Assembly (NCBI GenBank): GCA_016177555.1
Contig: JACOVB010000014.1
Coordinates: 1 to 6,332, forward strand
Direction of reading: 5' to 3'
DNA: 6,332 nt
Source: Candidatus Rokuibacteriota bacterium
GTDB taxonomy: Bacteria; Methylomirabilota; Methylomirabilia; Rokubacteriales; CSP1-6
Part shown: piece after piece, positions 5,358 through 6,332 of the stretch
Position numbering within the stretch: position 1 is the first letter of the stretch
How the letters are laid out: each line of letters begins with the position of its first letter
Made by a program: the position numbers and the translations under genes
Notes under the pieces: model-generated
What the model was told of the DNA's origin: nothing
Database searches by the model: none
The model's input: only the letters and a program-made list of their open reading frames with translations

Positions 5358-6332
5358 GCGCGCCAGAGCAGCAGCGACGACCGTGTCGACCATCGGTGCC
5401 CCCGCACTTGCGCTGGCCCTGGCCCTGCTGCTGGCGGCGGGGTGCGGCGTCTTCTCCTCATCGACGCCGCAGGCGAAGCAGGAGCCGCCCCAGAAGCCCG
5501 CCGTCCAGGTCTCGACGCAGAGTGACGCTGCGGCGCCTCCCGCCGAGGCTCCGCGTCCCCTCTCGCCCACGCCCGCGCCGCGTGGCGAAGCGCTCTCGGT
5601 CGGCCCGGCCCCTCCGCGGGAGAGCCGCGAGTCGGGCTCGATCGTCCGGGCGCCCCAGGCGAAGCCGCTCATCGCCCAGGCGACGGCCGGGGCTCCGCCT
5701 GCCGGCGCCACGCCCGCCCCGGCTCCGGTGCCGCCCGGCCCGAAGCGCTTCGTGATCTTCAACTTCGACAACGCCGACCTCGAGGCGGTGGTCCATGCGG
5801 CCAGCGAGATCGTCGGCTTCAACTACGTGATCGCGCCCGGGGCCCGCGGCAAGAAGGTGACGGTCCAGACCACGGCCCGCATCGCCAGCGACGACGTCTT
5901 CGCGGTCCTGCTCACCATCCTGGATGTCAACGGCCTCGCGGCAGTGCGCTCGGGCAATCTCTACCGGATCATTCCGCGCGAGGGCGCCCCCCAGACGCCG
6001 GTCCGCACCATCGTCGGACGCGACATCGACGCGGCCATTCCCGGCGACGAGATCCTCACCCAGATCGTGCCCCTCCAGTACGTGAATGCCGCCGACGCGG
6101 TGAACCTGCTCCGCCCCTTCGTGGCCCAGCAGGGCGGCCTGTCGGCCCACCGGGAGACGAACCTCCTCATCCTCACGGACACATCGGCGAATATCCGCCG
6201 GATCCTGGAGCTCATCAGGCTGACGGACGTGCAGGTGGCGCTCGAGGAGATGAAGATCATCGCCCTCAAGCACGCCGACGCCCAGGAGATGGCCCAGCTC
6301 CTGGGCCAGATCTTCGCCACGGGGCGCGTGGC
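5350..6332 (+). CDS. gspD: Type II secretion secretin GspD, lipoprotein form (3' partial)
   Basis: GspD is the outer-membrane secretin that forms the T2SS exit channel. The window holds 327 codons, the N-terminal part only. Residues 1-32 form a lipoprotein signal peptide: a basic region (MARRAR), a hydrophobic core and the lipobox-like LLLAAG|C, with Cys32 as the expected lipidated residue. Residues 33 to about 131 are a Pro/Ala-rich low-complexity linker. The N0 domain follows at about 132-213 (KRFVIFNFDNADLEAVVHAA, FNYVIAPGARGKKVTVQ, GNLYRIIPR). The N1 domain is at about 233-296 (QIVPLQYVNAADAVNLLRPF, NLLILTD), and N2 begins near 301 (MKIIALKHADAQEM). The GTG at 5350 is preferred over the GTG at 5383 because it supplies the basic n-region. 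It overlaps the preceding stop by eight bases. N3 and the beta-barrel domain lie beyond the window. Confidence 0.9.
   Translation, partial: MARRARAAATTVSTIGAPALALALALLLAAGCGVFSSSTPQAKQEPPQKPAVQVSTQSDAAAPPAEAPRPLSPTPAPRGEALSVGPAPPRESRESGSIVRAPQAKPLIAQATAGAPPAGATPAPAPVPPGPKRFVIFNFDNADLEAVVHAASEIVGFNYVIAPGARGKKVTVQTTARIASDDVFAVLLTILDVNGLAAVRSGNLYRIIPREGAPQTPVRTIVGRDIDAAIPGDEILTQIVPLQYVNAADAVNLLRPFVAQQGGLSAHRETNLLILTDTSANIRRILELIRLTDVQVALEEMKIIALKHADAQEMAQLLGQIFATGRV

Noticed and set aside
5383..5385. Alternative GTG start for gspD
   Set aside because: It would still give a lipobox, but the signal peptide would have no positive charge before the hydrophobic core. The GTG at 5350 supplies a basic region.
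5458..6273. A 271-codon open frame on the minus strand
   Set aside because: Antisense to the secretin, which shows clear N0 and N1 domains in the plus frame. The minus translation has no supportable identity.

Overview
This window is one continuous plus-strand stretch of a type II secretion system (T2SS, Gsp) operon from a high-GC Gram-negative bacterium (roughly 70% GC by eye, strong G/C preference at third codon positions). It contains eight genes, the first and last cut by the window edges: gspH (5' end missing), gspI, gspJ, gspK, gspL, gspM, a gspC/gspN-type gene and gspD (3' end missing). No gene is supported on the minus strand. There is no tRNA, rRNA, CRISPR array, transposase or convincing terminator, and no intergenic space longer than 46 bases.

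Region 1 (1-2529) encodes four pseudopilins. GspH, GspI and GspJ have the classical prepilin peptidase site G|FTL(I/L)E. GspK has G|F without Glu at position +5, as is usual for the tip subunit. gspI/gspJ, gspJ/gspK and gspK/gspL each overlap by ATGA, which suggests translational coupling. The most unusual sequence here is a palindromic C-rich/G-rich element, resembling dispersed REP/MITE-like repeats of high-GC genomes, that supplies much of the GspK leader peptide.

Region 2 (2526-5357) encodes the inner-membrane alignment proteins. GspL reads as a PilM-like cytoplasmic half fused to a PilN-like membrane/periplasmic half. GspM is PilO-like. The next protein has a single membrane anchor and a GspC/PilP-like homology region but no PDZ domain. 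Region 3 (5350-6332) starts the secretin GspD, with a lipoprotein signal peptide, a Pro/Ala-rich linker of about 100 residues, and the N0 and N1 domains plus the start of N2.

Together these make the pseudopilus and the inner- to outer-membrane bridge of a T2SS. The ATPase GspE, platform protein GspF and major pseudopilin GspG are not in the window and probably lie upstream, because the order H-I-J-K-L-M-N/C-D matches the end of the Xanthomonas xps type (E-F-G-H-I-J-K-L-M-N-D). L-M-C-D is also collinear with pilM-N-O-P-Q of type IV pili. The host phylum cannot be fixed from this sequence: Xanthomonas-like proteobacteria, deltaproteobacteria and Methylomirabilota/Rokubacteria-like lineages are all possible. 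I see a recognisable system with some unusual details, not an undescribed one.
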